This document shows, in pieces, positions 11,603 to 23,396 of a stretch of DNA of 64,000 bases (its first letter is position 1; every line of letters starts with the position of its first letter). The stretch is taken from positions 1 to 64,000 of the forward strand of contig VJWN01000039.1 of assembly GCA_007644065.1 (NCBI GenBank), written 5' to 3'. Below the pieces are notes generated by a model. It ran no database searches. It had not been told where the DNA came from and worked only from the letters and a program-made list of their open reading frames with translations. The DNA comes from Margaritispora aquatica. Lineage: Eukaryota > Ascomycota > Leotiomycetes > Helotiales > Discinellaceae. Both the position numbers and the translations under genes were made by a program.

Positions 11603-13252
11603 TTCAATATCACAGAAGATATAGGCAAGCAGCATGAAGGCAAGGTGAGGGAGGCCTAGGGTCGTTATGAAGGCTAGACTCCACAGAGCTCCTTTCTTGG
11701 CAAACCATCCGCGAAAACTATACACTTTTATGCTGTGGCCGACTACCGAGCCAATTAAACTTGAAACTCTTCTCAAAATGGACACTATGAAAGCTTCTGG
11801 AAAATTTCAAGTCATGAGTTTCTTCCACCAGAATTTTTGAGACCATGTCAAGGAATGGCCCCAAGAAACATGCAACCAATGAGAGAAATCAATGGCCAAT
11901 GAAAGGTTTCACTCAAGGGTTTCCATTGTGAGGTGGCCAATCGTATCTTTTTACCGAGTGGTTTGTGTGCGTCGTTGAAGTCCAAGCAGACGTCAAGGTT
12001 TCGAATCTTGAAACTAAGATCCAAGCTCTGCTTCATGGCCAGACAAGGGATTCCGTTCCAAAACAGACGATCGCATTTTCAAGGTTGAAGTTTGGTAAAT
12101 CGAGGACTGGGACCAGCTTGGGAAGGAAGCAAAACTTAGGAACTGAATTTCAAGTCATGAGCCAGATGCAGGCCTTCATCGACCAAATGACCAAATATAA
12201 AATCGCTTCTAGAGTTTCCTAATGATCCTGCCAGACAATAATAACTACGCACTGGTATCTTAGCCACGCCACTAAGAACAAAGACCTGAATACGTTGCTT
12301 GTTTTGATATGACAAACAATCTCTCATTTGTCAACGTTTTGTTATGACGAATGTCTACTTCTCACCAACTTGAGTGACCGGAAAAGAAAACTCCGTAGAC
12401 CTGAAATAAGGAAGATCTCGATGTCGAATGAGCTCATACCATTGGGAACTGACATAGTCAGTCTTGTTGTGAACAATAAGCTGTACAATAGTATCGTCAT
12501 TCTCTCCAAAACGCACACAAAACTGCAAAGCCGAGGTGTCCATGAGGCAAATAGATAGCGGGCTAGCTCTTGAAACGCAACATGATGATAGACTTGGTTC
12601 ACAGAATCTCTCCCAAAACCAGTGGGAATAAACTTGTCAAATATTCACTTGAAAACGAGACGGCTTCTGTCGTGGTCGTGGCAACAAGGTTGGTTTCAAG
12701 GGACGTGATTTGGTTTAGAGATCAACGGCTACAGCGCTAGCGCAGAAGACGCCACCAAGTCTCAAGCGAGCCCCATAAATAATCTTGGCATCTCTTTGGT
12801 ACCTCACCTTACCTAAGGTAAGGCAGTAAGCAACACACTGTCACGGGACGGGACTCGAGCTAAACGTTCCAAGCCATTTTGGTCACACTGGGAATGGGGA
12901 TGAGGATTGCAGCAAAGTCTGCAAGTTGCCTACAATGTCGGTTCATTAAAACTTGGATTGTTCATGCAATTGAAATAGACATATCAACGTGTCCGAATTT
13001 CCAGCCTTGAAATTTCGAAAACAAAAGCAACTTCTTCCTTGATCAACACGGAGTTGTATCAGAAACCTGCAACGCCCAAATCGCAAGTCTTACATTCATA
13101 AAGAGAATGTAGGTATAAAGTGAGAGAAGTACCCAGCTTTTCCAGCAGCTGGTGTGGAAACTAAACCGCCGATCCTGCCTGTCCATGTCAACATCCCATG
13201 ACGAACAAGATATCCCACCGACAGCATTTCAACAAGATGACCTCATCTAGGA
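11603..13252. other. Intergenic, 1.65 kb
   Basis: Short frames on both strands show no domain, signal peptide or convincing splice pattern. A perfect 8-bp inverted repeat with a one-base spacer lies at 12807-12823 (CCTTACCT, A, AGGTAAGG). Otherwise I see nothing in this stretch. Confidence 0.55.
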
Positions 13253-13621
13253 TTAATATGCACATGTTCTGGTCTTTTCAAACTGCAGGAGTATTGTCAG
13301 CCAGATCGTTGCCATACCAATTACTGCCTGCTCGAACACATACCCAGACTCGTCTCTTTTATCCCTCTCATCTAGCATGTCCAAGTGATCCAAACTCTCA
13401 ATCCTTTGTAGCTTACTAGCATCAAAAGCCATCGAGGAGGGCCTTCCGAAAATCGACATCACGCGGCCCATGCTTTCTCTCCTGCTCTTATATTTCTGTA
13501 CTAGCATCGAACGTCTAGGCGTGTAACTTGGATCAAAGGTTTTCCTCCATTCTTTCTTCTCCTGTCGCTCCTTGACTTGTTCTCGCGAAGAGTTGTAGAG
13601 GAATGTGATGGCAGTTTTCAT
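13253..13621 (-). CDS. Hypothetical small basic protein
   Basis: A single frame of 122 residues starts at an ATG in the context CAGGATGAAA. The N-terminal 50 residues are very basic (REQVKERQEKKEWRK, then PRRSMLVQKYKSRRESMGR). The middle is acidic (HLDMLDERDKRDESGY), and a hydrophobic stretch IGMATIWLTILLQF lies near the C-terminus and may be a tail anchor. I do not recognise the family. Codon use looks like that of neighbouring genes, but there is no intron or conserved motif to prove it is real. It could be the first exon of a longer gene. Confidence 0.38.
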   Translation of the reverse strand: MKTAITFLYNSSREQVKERQEKKEWRKTFDPSYTPRRSMLVQKYKSRRESMGRVMSIFGRPSSMAFDASKLQRIESLDHLDMLDERDKRDESGYVFEQAVIGMATIWLTILLQFEKTRTCAY

Positions 13622-15015
13622 CCTGGATTCTTAATGATCAGAGTAGAGTGGGTAGCAGTATAGATAGGTCTTCCTTCGATGATTGCCATGTTAACTTTCG
13701 TGAAGAAGAAAATATATATGATCGGAAAGTTCGGCGCTGCACCTAGCTAGGCAAGAGTCGTGCTTTGTCGTGAAATGTCGGTGTTTTATGACCGTTGCAC
13801 AGAGGCTCGTTTCAAATTGAAGGCCAATTGAGTGTCCATCTGATATGAGCAATTCAAGCATATCGCAAAGCTAAGAGCTCTCAACAAGAGATCTCGCTTG
13901 GTGAAGTAATGGAGAGGGCTATAACAAAGCTATGTTTGGATGAATGAGAACTTGCTGTTGTATTTGAAACTTCAACGTCTGTCAATGCTCAAAAGACTAG
14001 TGGCGGCTATCAATACTTCCACTTCTTTCAATTTTCAATATTTTGATGATAAAGGGAAGGAACTGATGAACAAATACTTTTCAAAGGAGGGTGACGGAGG
14101 TGTGAACTCAACATCGCTTCAAAAGTAGCATCAGCTCGAAGATTGAAACGGGAACCGGGGAGAGAGAGCAAGGACACAAGATGATAAAACTAAGCCCTGA
14201 AATACAAGATATACCAAATGCAAATAAGTAGCTGTATATTCATATAACTTGCAAATAAATGAGGGCATCTTGCCATGAAGCATAACACAATACGAAATAA
14301 TCAAAGATTTCTTCAAACCTTTGTTTCGATAATGGAGATGAGACTAGTCTCACCACGCCTATGATTGTGTATCTTTTGTGGTGAATGATCTATTCCTTGG
14401 TGTCCAATCAAAATAAAACGCTGAGGAGATGCACAGAATGATGATCCAAGTTACACGGGAAATCAAGTTTCATTGGCTGCAATTGCAAGTGTCGCTCTAC
14501 GACAATAGGTACTTTTTCCAAATCTGTTCCATTTTCCTAAAATTCCGATCCAAGTTGTTGGAGTACCCGGATTGAAATATGATATAGAATCTTAGTAATA
14601 ATCCTATGAAGATCAAAGTTGTCGTTGTGATGTGATCAAGCAGTATTTTGGACTGACAGGATTGTTTACTTTCCATGTTGCTTCAAGACTGATACTGTAC
14701 CGAGAATTGGGTCTGGTGATACAGTGACGTCAGACCCTACCGTGTTCTGCATTAGTGGATGATTGGCGCTGTCACTTTTCCCCTACTGGCTCTAGCGTAC
14801 GTACTCAAGCAAGGCTTGTCCAAGGCAGAAGGCATTTCAGCTTCAGCTTGCCCTGCAATCACGATACTTGCCCCCCACCTGCACCTCTTGACTACCTACC
14901 TCAATATCGAAGCATTTTCCTTTGTTTCTTCTCCATCTTCCTTCTTCATCTTATCAACCTCAATTCACCACTCAACTCAACACCACTCCAATACACATCT
15001 CCAAAGACCGCAAAC
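13622..15015. other. Intergenic, 1.4 kb
   Basis: This stretch separates the hypothetical gene at 13253 from the small membrane protein at 15016. No frame with a supportable start or domain is present. The last 100 bases before 15016 are C- and T-rich with CAA/CAC runs, typical of a fungal transcription start region. Confidence 0.55.
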
Positions 15016-15396
15016 ATGTTCCAACAATTCCTCCTTCAATGCCTCCTCTTCGCCCTTGCTATGGCTGCTCCAGTTTCTATTGAAGCTGTCCAAGAAAATG
15101 CCTGGAAGTATGGCACCGGTGGTGGAGTTATTGGTTTCATTGTGTTGATCCTGGATATTATGGTCTTTAGTATGTTGATCGATCTGCCCCTCCATTCCAT
15201 CTGTTGTGCTCTACTTTACAAGAATCCTGCTAACAATTACTTAGTCGAGGTTCTCAAGTCTAACCGCCCACCCATCCCAAAGCTCCTTTGGTGCTTGGTC
15301 GTCTTCCTCTTCCCAATCGGCGGTCTCATCATCTACTACATCTTCTCCAACCGCGCCGAGCACAACACTACCAGCGGATATGAGGCCATCGCATAA
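15016..15396 (+). CDS. Small membrane protein with PLDc_N-like segment
   Basis: Exons 15016-15169 and 15245-15396 give 101 residues. The 75-bp intron has a GTATGT donor, a GCTAAC branch point and a TTAG acceptor. A signal peptide (FLLQCLLFALAMAA) is followed by two hydrophobic helices. Between them is IEVLKSNRPPIPKLLWC and then FPIGGLIIYYIFSNR. The string LDI..F.EVLKS..P...KLLW......PI.GLIIY.IF matches the phospholipase-D-nuclease N-terminal (PLDc_N) segment, known from bacterial cardiolipin synthases and from small stand-alone proteins. The catalytic HKD domain is absent, so this is not an enzyme. Function unknown; probably secretory-pathway or plasma membrane. Confidence 0.82.
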   Translation: MFQQFLLQCLLFALAMAAPVSIEAVQENAWKYGTGGGVIGFIVLILDIMVFSMLIDLPLHSICCALLYKNPANNYLVEVLKSNRPPIPKLLWCLVVFLFPIGGLIIYYIFSNRAEHNTTSGYEAIA

Positions 15397-15779
15397 GTAA
15401 CAGGACAAAGACTTATCTGAATGTGGCAAATTGGGGGAGGCAAATCGCAGATGGGTGGTTGAAATGGCGTGAAGGGAGATATGGTTGAGGAAATGCAATG
15501 TTGCAATGAGCGATGGGACTTGGCGTTGATGTTACATGATTATGGTTGATTGGTTGGTTTGGTGTTACCTTTGGCAGAATCCGAAATTGCAGAATGATGC
15601 CCCTCAATGTCTTGAGCTTCAATTTCGCCATAGGCACAGTTCATCAGTACCCTGTTCGAGTGGCAGAAACATATCAGTGGCAACAAGCGTTGTTAAGTAT
15701 AAATCCACAGCTTTCTCGAGTGTTTGCTTTGCCCACTACATCTAGCTCATTTATCTGGCGTGTCCAAAGTTGTCGGCAT
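15397..15779. other. Convergent intergenic region
   Basis: Shared 3' flank between the plus-strand membrane protein gene and the minus-strand transcription factor gene. No coding frame with support is seen. No strong terminator-like feature stands out beyond ordinary AT-rich 3' sequence. Confidence 0.5.
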
Positions 15780-17529
15780 TTAGGCCACCATCTCCATCGT
15801 GCTATTGAAAATCGCGGAGCTTGCATTATCTGCCAGCTTTTTTACTTCAAATCCGCTTACCACTTCCTGCCCTGCAGCTACGTCCGCCCAGAAGCTTACC
15901 ATAATTGGACTTCGATACATTTCTGACCAGAGAAAGTCTCCCAAGAAGTTTTTGACTTCATCTACACCTTTCAACCCTAATGTCTTGCATAGTTCTGCCA
16001 CAAGGGTGGCAAAATAACTTCGATGCTTTGCTCCGATACCTCCAAGACCTGCCAACATGAGGACCCATAGTATCATCTCTGGGTAGATCATTTGGAGGTA
16101 CAAAAGATCCATTCCATCGCTCTCCAACTCGTAAAGAATACGAGTGGCAATCTCATGCAAGAAAGGCAGCTTGCGTGGTAGATCACGCATGAACATATAG
16201 ATATGCAGTAGCACAGCATTCCCAAACAATAAGAATATCTTCAGGCTGTGGTGGCAATCCCGAAGCTCTTCGCACTGGACAAGATTCACAGTTCGTCTCT
16301 CGAGTCGCTCTAGCATATCACTATACGATTCAAATTCTACTTGCCGATGTGTCCTTGTGTTAATGTCCTTCAAGCTAGATAGGTTCCGAAGGCCCCAGGC
16401 AATTTCCATAGTCTCCTGGCTTAACCTGGGGGATTTGGTAATCCTCTCTAATTTAGAGAGGTATCGACTGGCAAGCAAGGTCTTCACTCCCCAGTCAGCG
16501 GGGTCATCGACCTCAGTTGCAGGAAGGTTAAATCGGGGCCTTGTGTTCAAGACGATGGATGCTGAACTATCTATCCTTTGGCAACATCAGCATTTATAAG
16601 CGAGACATATGGTTAAGCTTACCATGTTATATGTTTTCTCGCCACACTGTTGGCGTCCATAGCTTCGATTCCACCTTGACTTCGCACCAATGCCTCAAGC
16701 CCATCCATGTGAAGTTTTGCTCCAGCTTTCTTGCACATCAAATTCTGCACTTGTGGTCAGTCGGCCACGATCCTCACTTGTCCTCAACCAAGCTCACCTC
16801 AAATTGTGCCAAGCAAGCAACAGTGCAGAGCAAGGAATTCGTCACTTGTTGACTCTTCCCTTTGCGCAGAGACTCATTGATCAGCCGGATGGCTTCATCT
16901 TTATGCCACTTTGCTTCTGGATTCAGTAATCTTCCTTGAAGCATACAAAGGTTCATGGCTGAGATTGAAAGTGTAGCGTGTAACAATGCTGGGTCAGATA
17001 ATGCGAAAGGCAACCATTCAGTCCGAGGATTCATTGGTGCATATGTCTTGGCTATTACACTGTCGTCTGCATTCATTAGTCTCTAAATTTGAAGAAAAAG
17101 AAAAGTCCTGTCGAAAGCACACTAACAGTGATGCATCAACAGCTGCGTTTTCCCTTGCGCCCCTAGAGAAATTGACTGGAATGGATCGAGTACTTGGATC
17201 GGGAGGCATGTCAAGTGACATTCCGATACTGCTGAGCTGGCTACTAGTGCATTACTTGTTATCTGAATCGCACCATGCCCGTTTTTCGTGATCAAATGAT
17301 GACCATTACTATCAGCAGCGGCAGTCTCTGTATGATGATCTTGCTTCTTGGCAAGATTTTCTCCTGGCTTGTGAGCTTTGCGCCGCGCCTGAGATCGAAT
17401 CAGCTTTCGCGACCGCCCAGTGGGACGTGATGTGCCGGACTCGGCTACGAATTGAAGACTGTGACTAGAGCTCTGCTTATGGGGAGTGTTCTTGTTAGCC
17501 CAATTAGGGTAGGTCAAACAGGAGAACAT
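15780..17529 (-). CDS. Fungal-specific transcription factor domain protein, no zinc cluster
   Basis: Exons on the minus strand are 17529-17127, 17066-16798, 16744-16623 and 16575-15780, giving 529 residues. Introns are 60, 53 and 47 bp, and one uses a GTTAGT donor. The N-terminus carries a basic motif (GRSRKLIRSQARRKAHK) but no Cys6 zinc cluster. The rest matches the Fungal_trans_2/DUF3468 type: FALSDPALLHATLSISAMN, then KHITWIDSSASIVLNTRPRF, then an all-helical C-terminus. Such proteins are nuclear regulators or remnants of them. The 5' end is uncertain. A GTATGC donor and a GCTAAC...CAG acceptor suggest an intron across the chosen ATG, in which case the true first exon lies upstream, perhaps in 17612-17803. 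Confidence 0.78.
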
Positions 17530-18658
17530 CCAATTGGGGCATACCTCTTGACTTAGAGGTCTTAATGTTGCTACAGCTAATTTCAAGCTGTCAGCAACAA
17601 ATCCTGTCTCGCTACGACATCAAGTGCACCAACGAACCGGGAATTTCCACCCATTCACGCCTGGTCTTCGATAAATCTAAGTAGACACCGTTGTCTGTCG
17701 TCTCCACAACTACCTCCTCATCAAATCGTACTGGAGAGTGGCTGTAACTTTCCCTGAATGGGAAAACCATGGTATTGTTGATTGCCTCTTCTGGATATGC
17801 CATTGAAACACGCGGGTGGAATTGACAGCGGCAACTAGAAACATGCGGGGAAGGTGAGGCTTTGAGGCTTTGGCGACAAAAATCAATTGGGTTTCATTGG
17901 TGGATTTAGGCCATGTTGTCAGATAAGCAGCATGCATGTGCTTTTTACGAATCTTGATGCCCAGATTGGGCAATTGAGTTGAATGGGCGAGTTGCTGAAG
18001 CGAGAGAAGGTTGACTGAACATCATTGGAGCGAGTGTTGACGCCAAGCGCGAGGACCTCCCTCTGCGAAAAAGCAGAATCCCTCAACCCAGCGATTGTGA
18101 GCTGCTTAACGATTCTTCTTTCAGATAAAGCGCAGCTCGATGTTGAGAAGTTTGAGTACAATCTTCGTTCAATTGGCTGCATTCGACTGCCTTATGCCAG
18201 GATATTCAAGATGATCAAGCGCATTGGATACGATGTCTTCTGGACGAGTGCAGCTGATCGTGACAAGCACGACACTGCCTATGCATCTCAGGTTATGTGT
18301 TCATAGTACATGCACATGAATCATTTCAGAGATGAAACATCAAACTCAACTTCAATTCTATTGATGTTAAATTAAATTGCGTCTTGTTGAACTAATACCT
18401 GCTGGTTATTCACTGGGCTTTCTCATTCATCGCAAGTTGAAATGACCAATGCACTAATCCAGATTTTCCTGTTCATTGCCTTGGATCAACTGGAATATAA
18501 ATATGCTAGAAGTGAAAAAGAAACTAAAGCGAGCAAAAAGACTGTGGAATCAATTGGGCGTTACACGACGGCTTTCATCACGAACTAGTCGAAGGATATA
18601 CACAAAGTTATACATTATTCATACAACCACTTAATATACAACTACTTCATCCGTTGTA
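17530..18658. other. Intergenic, 1.1 kb, may hold a 5' exon
   Basis: Upstream region of the transcription factor gene. A minus-strand frame at 17612-17803 starts with a real ATG and encodes 63 residues. It could be a first exon of that gene, but I could not find a donor and acceptor that join it cleanly. A plus-strand frame at 18025-18306 lacks an ATG. Nothing else is seen. Confidence 0.45.
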
Positions 18659-19368
18659 CTACTTGTGATGAACCTTGCCCATCAATTTGTCCTTGATGCC
18701 CACATGCTCTCCAGCCTCATGTTGATGTGACCCATGAGACTCATGCTGCTCGAGACCTTCAAAAATCTGTTAGTATTGGGGGTTTTGTCTCTTTTCTTGC
18801 TTTCAACACTGCATTATTCTCATCAAGTCTTATAATTGAGTAAAAGAGAGGCAAACTCACCCTCACTTGGAGCACCCCTTGCCTCTTCTTTCTCCAGTTG
18901 CTTCCTCAAAGCCTCACCCTCCTTGTCCGCAGGGTGTGTTCCAGCCATAGCTTTCTCTTGCGTAGCCTTGATTTCCCTAGTGGTAGTCTCATGGTCCTTG
19001 CGAGGCTTCTTGGCAATCTCTGCATCCTCATCTGTCGTGGAGTTTTTGTCGTGAGTTGGCTTGTGTGATCCTGTCTCAGGGCCAACAGCTTCTGGCTTCC
19101 TGGTGGAAGTACCCGAGGCAGCTAGGTTACTCTGCGCTACTGCGGCGGCATGGTGGTCGGATTCTGAGGCCTTGACATTGGTGTCTGGGCGTGGTTCGGA
19201 ATCGTATGTCCTCGGGTGCGAAATTCCAGTGCTGTCTGATGGGGCATCTACGGATGTAGTTCCAGAGCTACTGGATGGTGCGTTTGCCGACCTAGACACA
19301 TTTTCGGAGGGGAATGATGGGTTCGAAGAACCAGATGTTCTTCCTGTTATGTTGTTGACTGACTCCAT
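18659..19368 (-). CDS. Disordered hydrophilic protein
   Basis: Exons on the minus strand are 19368-18861 and 18756-18659, giving 201 residues. The 104-bp intron has a GTGAGT donor and a TTTTTGAAG acceptor preceded by ACTAAC. An alternative CAG acceptor would run straight into a stop. The protein has no hydrophobic segment and is rich in Ser, Thr, Glu, Lys and His. The central part has alternating acidic and basic residues (KKPRKDHETTTREIKA). The C-terminal exon is His-rich and ends HVGIKDKLMGKVHHK, which recalls small stress- or conidiation-associated fungal proteins. No enzyme motif is present. A role in desiccation or stress tolerance would be a guess. Confidence 0.65.
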
Positions 19369-20677
19369 TTTGAAGATTTAAAGACTGTTCGATTTTGTGC
19401 AATTGTGATGTGTATAAGGCACAGTTGCGTCCGGATAGCCAAGTACTTTAAGTAGGTTCTGATGGCACAAGCAAAGCTTGATATTACGCCAATCCGTCAT
19501 GCCATCTTGGACCCTGACGTGGTTTTTGGAACCAGAAAGTCCCTGGCTGTCCACTCCTGAAGCTTTAGGAGGATTCGAAGCTTGATCTTTCTCCCCTCTT
19601 ACGTCTTTGTGGGGCACAACCGCCGGGATTCTAACCCAGTTGAAGGTTGGAATGGATCAATTAGTATCCCGGCTTGGTTCAGCCGAAGTCCACAAATGCT
19701 TACTGGAACGTATACGTCCAATCATCACATGGTGGAGGATTTATCTTGCTAAAGCTTCGTGCTTTTGAGAGGATAAGGCTTGCCACTACGTCATTTACTA
19801 CCCCACCATTTAGCGAAGCTCTGGGTGAGGGGTGACGCTTCAACGGGCCTTGAAAGAGAGAAATTTGGGATCATCAAGTTAATCTTGACGTATCAATCAA
19901 GTAGAAATGTGTGGGATCTTCGAAAATACCGAGAATCGAGAATCGACGGTCTGTCTGTGCTGGTATATTAGATTTGATGATTTGTCACTTAAACTCGAAA
20001 TGGGAAAAGGTCAGCTTCTATCCCACAATACTACCTCAAGATCAGCTGAAGTACAGCACTTGTCTATTGTGAGTGATAGGATTGTTAGAAATAGTCAAGC
20101 TTTAGCGTTTCCAATCTATGTACAAAACCTCAAATACATCAATTGTGCTCATTATTCGCAAAGTGTGAGAGAGAACAACGATAAAACTTTTAAGAAGCTT
20201 TAATTTTCATGCAACGAAGTATAGATGCCAGAGTAGATCATATGTAAGAAAGCGAAAAGCGAGCTGTATTCAATCTGTATGCTCATCATATTAGTTATTA
20301 AACATCTGCCGGAGATGCACTCATCGTGCCAAAATTCCCTGGCTTACTAGAATAAACATGTTGATAGAAATGTTGAGGCGTTCTAGCACCTACACTCTAG
20401 CATAGGAGCTCTACTAAGCATCCACGGAGAGACATTCAAGAAGTGTTTGCCACTATCTTCTTATTCCTTCGAAAGCACATGGTGCAAGCTGTGCGGTGAG
20501 AACTACCACGATTCGAACCACATTGGCGCTTGCTAACAAGTAGCGACGGACACAATTGAGAATTGATGCGCAGATTGACTGAACGAGACCTACTCGCTAT
20601 ATGGGGTTTTTTCGCACATCCTAAAGATATTGACAGCGAACGAATTGAGATCTGTCAACTTTACATGCAAATATTGC

Positions 20678-21238
20678 TTACCAAGACACATCATTATGAG
20701 TGGTGGTATCACCGCATTGCGTGAAAAGGTGACTCGAGCTACTCAGCGGGGAGAGCAAATAATGCTTAGAGACCATGAGAAGATAGCTATCCATCAGACA
20801 TAGAATTACCTTCCTTGAACTCGAACACTGATACAATATTGTAAGAAGGTAAGACGCAGTGTTCGTAGCAGCAAGACCGCACCCCAAAAGAACCTACTGT
20901 TATGGCAAAATTGCCAACATATTGACTCACCAAGAGTATTAACGGCTCAGTCATACCGTTATAACCCCATGGCTGTGCGCAACCAGCAAAGCGATGCATT
21001 TGACCATGATCAAATCGAACACGCTCGTACAACGAAGACGACTCTAGGAGCTACAAAGCTGGCTCCTATTTATTTCATGGCGCCAAACACTGAATTTTGA
21101 CAGCGGCCTAGAGACAGGAAAAAGCATACAAATTAAGTCGCACAAGTTGCACGTTGGAAGCTCAGCCCTGACTGCTCCCCATGAGTATACGAGTATAAGC
21201 AATGTAGATAGACCAAAACTCAATGTCCTTAACGCCAC
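20678..21238 (-). pseudogene. Possible relic of a CFEM-type secreted or receptor gene
   Basis: At 21238 a frame that lacks an ATG (it has GTG) encodes a signal-peptide-like stretch, LSTLLILVYSWGAVRA, followed by ELPTCNLCDL, which resembles the start of a CFEM domain. A TCTAG acceptor-like site follows. Further downstream, RSCCYEHCVLPSYNI looks like the later part of such a domain, but stops and frame changes lie between. The evidence is only suggestive. If real, the gene is broken. Confidence 0.2.
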
Positions 21239-21854
21239 GTCTTCCCGAATTTGTGGATTTCATGAGAATGAGAAGACTCTAACGCGAGGGCTAATTCTCC
21301 TCATTGAAACCTCCTTCCATCGCAATGCCATGCATTGCGCATGAGAGATTGAAATGAAAACAGAAGAAGAAAAACTAGATGACCCAGCCAACATGGTGGG
21401 TGGACAAGATAGAAGAGACGATTGCAACATTGCAACCTTTCAATAGGGGGTTGAAATTCGTATTAAATATGCAGCAAAAATACAAAAATAATAAAATAAT
21501 ACGAGGATGTTGAATATTCCCTCCCCTCGGCACCTTACTCTTACCCAATGACATTGATATGTAATGCGCAATTTAACCCCGATTAGTCAGGAGCTATGTC
21601 AGATCACGGCGAGTCGGCCGTTGTTTCCGCCGCTAGTCTCAGTCTCTCAAGTCTCAGTCTCCTCAGGACTCAGGGTTCACAGACCTTCAACAGAACCTTC
21701 ATCCAACCTTCATCCAACCTTCATCCAGACCCTCCAAACACTGAGTGGACCACCATCTCAGCTCAGGGCGGCCACGAGCATAAGCACGGCACGTGCACCG
21801 AGTTCTTTTCCTCCAGGCAAGGCAAATGGGAAATGGAGCCTTACTGTACCATGC

Positions 21855-21882
21855 CTTCCCTAAGTTAGGTTAAGTTAGGGTT
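21855..21882 (+). repeat. Telomere-like string
   Basis: The sequence contains CTAAGTTAGGTTAAGTTAGG followed by GTTACC, which is three irregular TTAGG(G)-like units. It is too short and irregular to be an array and may be chance or a scar of past end repair. Confidence 0.3.
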
Positions 21883-22070
21883 ACCTTGGTGTCCAGGGAC
21901 CCACTTCAATCCCGCAAAAGGGCCCTTGTAACAAAAAAGGCTGCAACACAAAGGATCGAAAATAATCCCAGCCCACGTTCCACTATTCCACTATTCCCAC
22001 CCACAACAGTCAGTCCCAGCCTACCCAGTCCCAGTCCAATCCCCTTTCTCTCCTCCACATTCTCATCATC

Positions 22071-22094
22071 ACCACCACCACCACCACCACCACC
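22071..22094 (+). repeat. ACC trinucleotide microsatellite
   Basis: Eight consecutive ACC triplets follow CATCATC in the leader region of the gene starting at 22557. Simple repeat; no further function visible. Confidence 0.8.
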
Positions 22095-22556
22095 GACCAC
22101 ACCACTGCCAACCGTTAACCACCACCACGCCATCACCGGTTGACCCCATCATCCTTCACCTCAACCTTCGCTCCATCTGGAGTTTCACACTCGTTTGAAT
22201 TTGCCGTGTACGCCAATCAATATATACATACCATTTTCTGATATCATCTCAACATCTGCCATCCCCAGGGACTCGCTGCTGTACATTGTATACCTATTCA
22301 ACTCGCAGAATCTGGAGAAGGATATCGCGACTTTTTCATTCATTCTAACGAAACGCACACTTCGCGACAACAAACCGCTTGGGGTTATGTTATAGATCTG
22401 AGTTTAACTGGACATTTCTGCCATCTGGCACGCAAGGGCATAATTGGGTCAAAGGGGAACATTCCACAATCTCGACTAAAGCTTTCCTACTTCGAATAAA
22501 CAATAAACTGCCTCGTTGGACACCTTCATCGAGAGATATCACCCCAAACCACAATC

Positions 22557-23396
22557 ATGCATCGACCAATATCGATCTTCGTGCTGTCCCTCCTCTCGAT
22601 CATTTCTTTCACATCTGCGCAGGCGACAACCTCGTCGACGACTGTGGTTTCGGCCGTCGCAACTGCTGCAAACGCTGCTGCTACCGATGGACTCATCGTG
22701 CCATTCGGCTCCGTCTTGCCAGCCTGTGCTAGTCTCTGCGGACCGCTATTCGATGTTCAAGGGAAATGTACCCCTCCAAACATTGCAGCCGTTGATGATA
22801 ACTGCTTCTGTACCGATACCCGGCTCACAGCGTTTAATAATGATGGCACAACAGGAGTGACTATGGTCTGCGGCAGTCAAAGTTGTACTGATGCTACCAA
22901 TCTCTTGGCGATCAAGACATGGTATAAAAGCTTTTGTAAAACCAACGGTGCGGTTACATCACAATCTGGTTCAGGGGCATCAAGCACCAGTACAGTTACT
23001 TCTAGACCGAAGGCTGTCAATGTCACTTGGTAAGATTTGGATCTGTCTTTCAAGATCCTTTGATGCTAATTCGATATTCCGTGCAGGCTTCAAGGGCATT
23101 ATAAATGGGTCATTATGCTAGTGGTGATTTTTGTTCTGATTGTTGGTGGGTGGATTGGCGCATGTCTTCTTCGTCGTAGATACATTCAAAAGAGAGAGAA
23201 GGAGATCGAGATGCTTCCCCCCGTCTCTACCGGACCTCATCAGCTTCAAGCCATGACTGGAGGATACAGTGATGGAACCCTCGATGCAGGTCGAGGGAAA
23301 GTGTATGGCGGGCATAACAAGGAAGCCTTAGCTATGGCCACGCCTGCCAATGGAAAGAGGGAAAGTAAGGGATGGTTGAGAAAGTCAAGGAGTTGA
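22557..23396 (+). CDS. CFEM-like Cys-rich single-pass membrane protein
   Basis: Exons 22557-23029 and 23087-23396 give 260 residues. The 57-bp intron has a GTAAGA donor, GCTAAT branch and GTGCAG acceptor. A signal peptide (ISIFVLSLLSIISFTSAQ) precedes a Ser/Thr/Ala stretch. A module with eight Cys follows (LPACASLC, then GKC, NCFC, MVC, SC, FC), like the CFEM fold used by fungal surface and haem-binding proteins. A Ser/Thr-rich stalk leads to a helix at ~165-188 (WVIMLVVIFVLIVGGWIGA). The stop-transfer LLRRRY is followed by a ~65-residue basic cytosolic tail. The intron falls just before the membrane helix. The CFEM assignment rests on Cys spacing alone. Confidence 0.8.

Larger units (their letters stand above)
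19369..22556. other. Long intergenic region, 3.2 kb, with a possible gene relic
   Basis: No intact gene is supportable here. Short frames lack ATG starts or domains. Items seen are an 8-bp inverted repeat (19622-19629 with 19666-19673), a possible CFEM-type relic on the minus strand at 20678-21238, a telomere-like string at 21855-21882 and an ACC microsatellite at 22071-22094. The last several hundred bases are probably promoter and leader of the CFEM-like gene at 22557. Confidence 0.55.

Noticed and set aside
18025..18306. Plus-strand frame of 93 residues with protein-like composition
   Set aside because: It begins with TTG, has a stop just upstream, no in-frame ATG before the last third, and no recognisable domain or splice signals.
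19600..19680. tRNA-like T-arm on the minus strand (CTGGGTTAGAATCCCGG)
   Set aside because: The T-stem pairs, but no A box, anticodon arm or matching acceptor stem lies upstream; the pairing is explained by a short inverted repeat.
20505..20525. GGTTCGAATC on the minus strand, resembling a tRNA B box
   Set aside because: The flanking bases do not form a T-stem and no A box lies at the right distance.
21906..22136. Minus-strand Gly-rich frame
   Set aside because: It is the translation of the ACC microsatellite and flanking CT-rich leader, not a gene.
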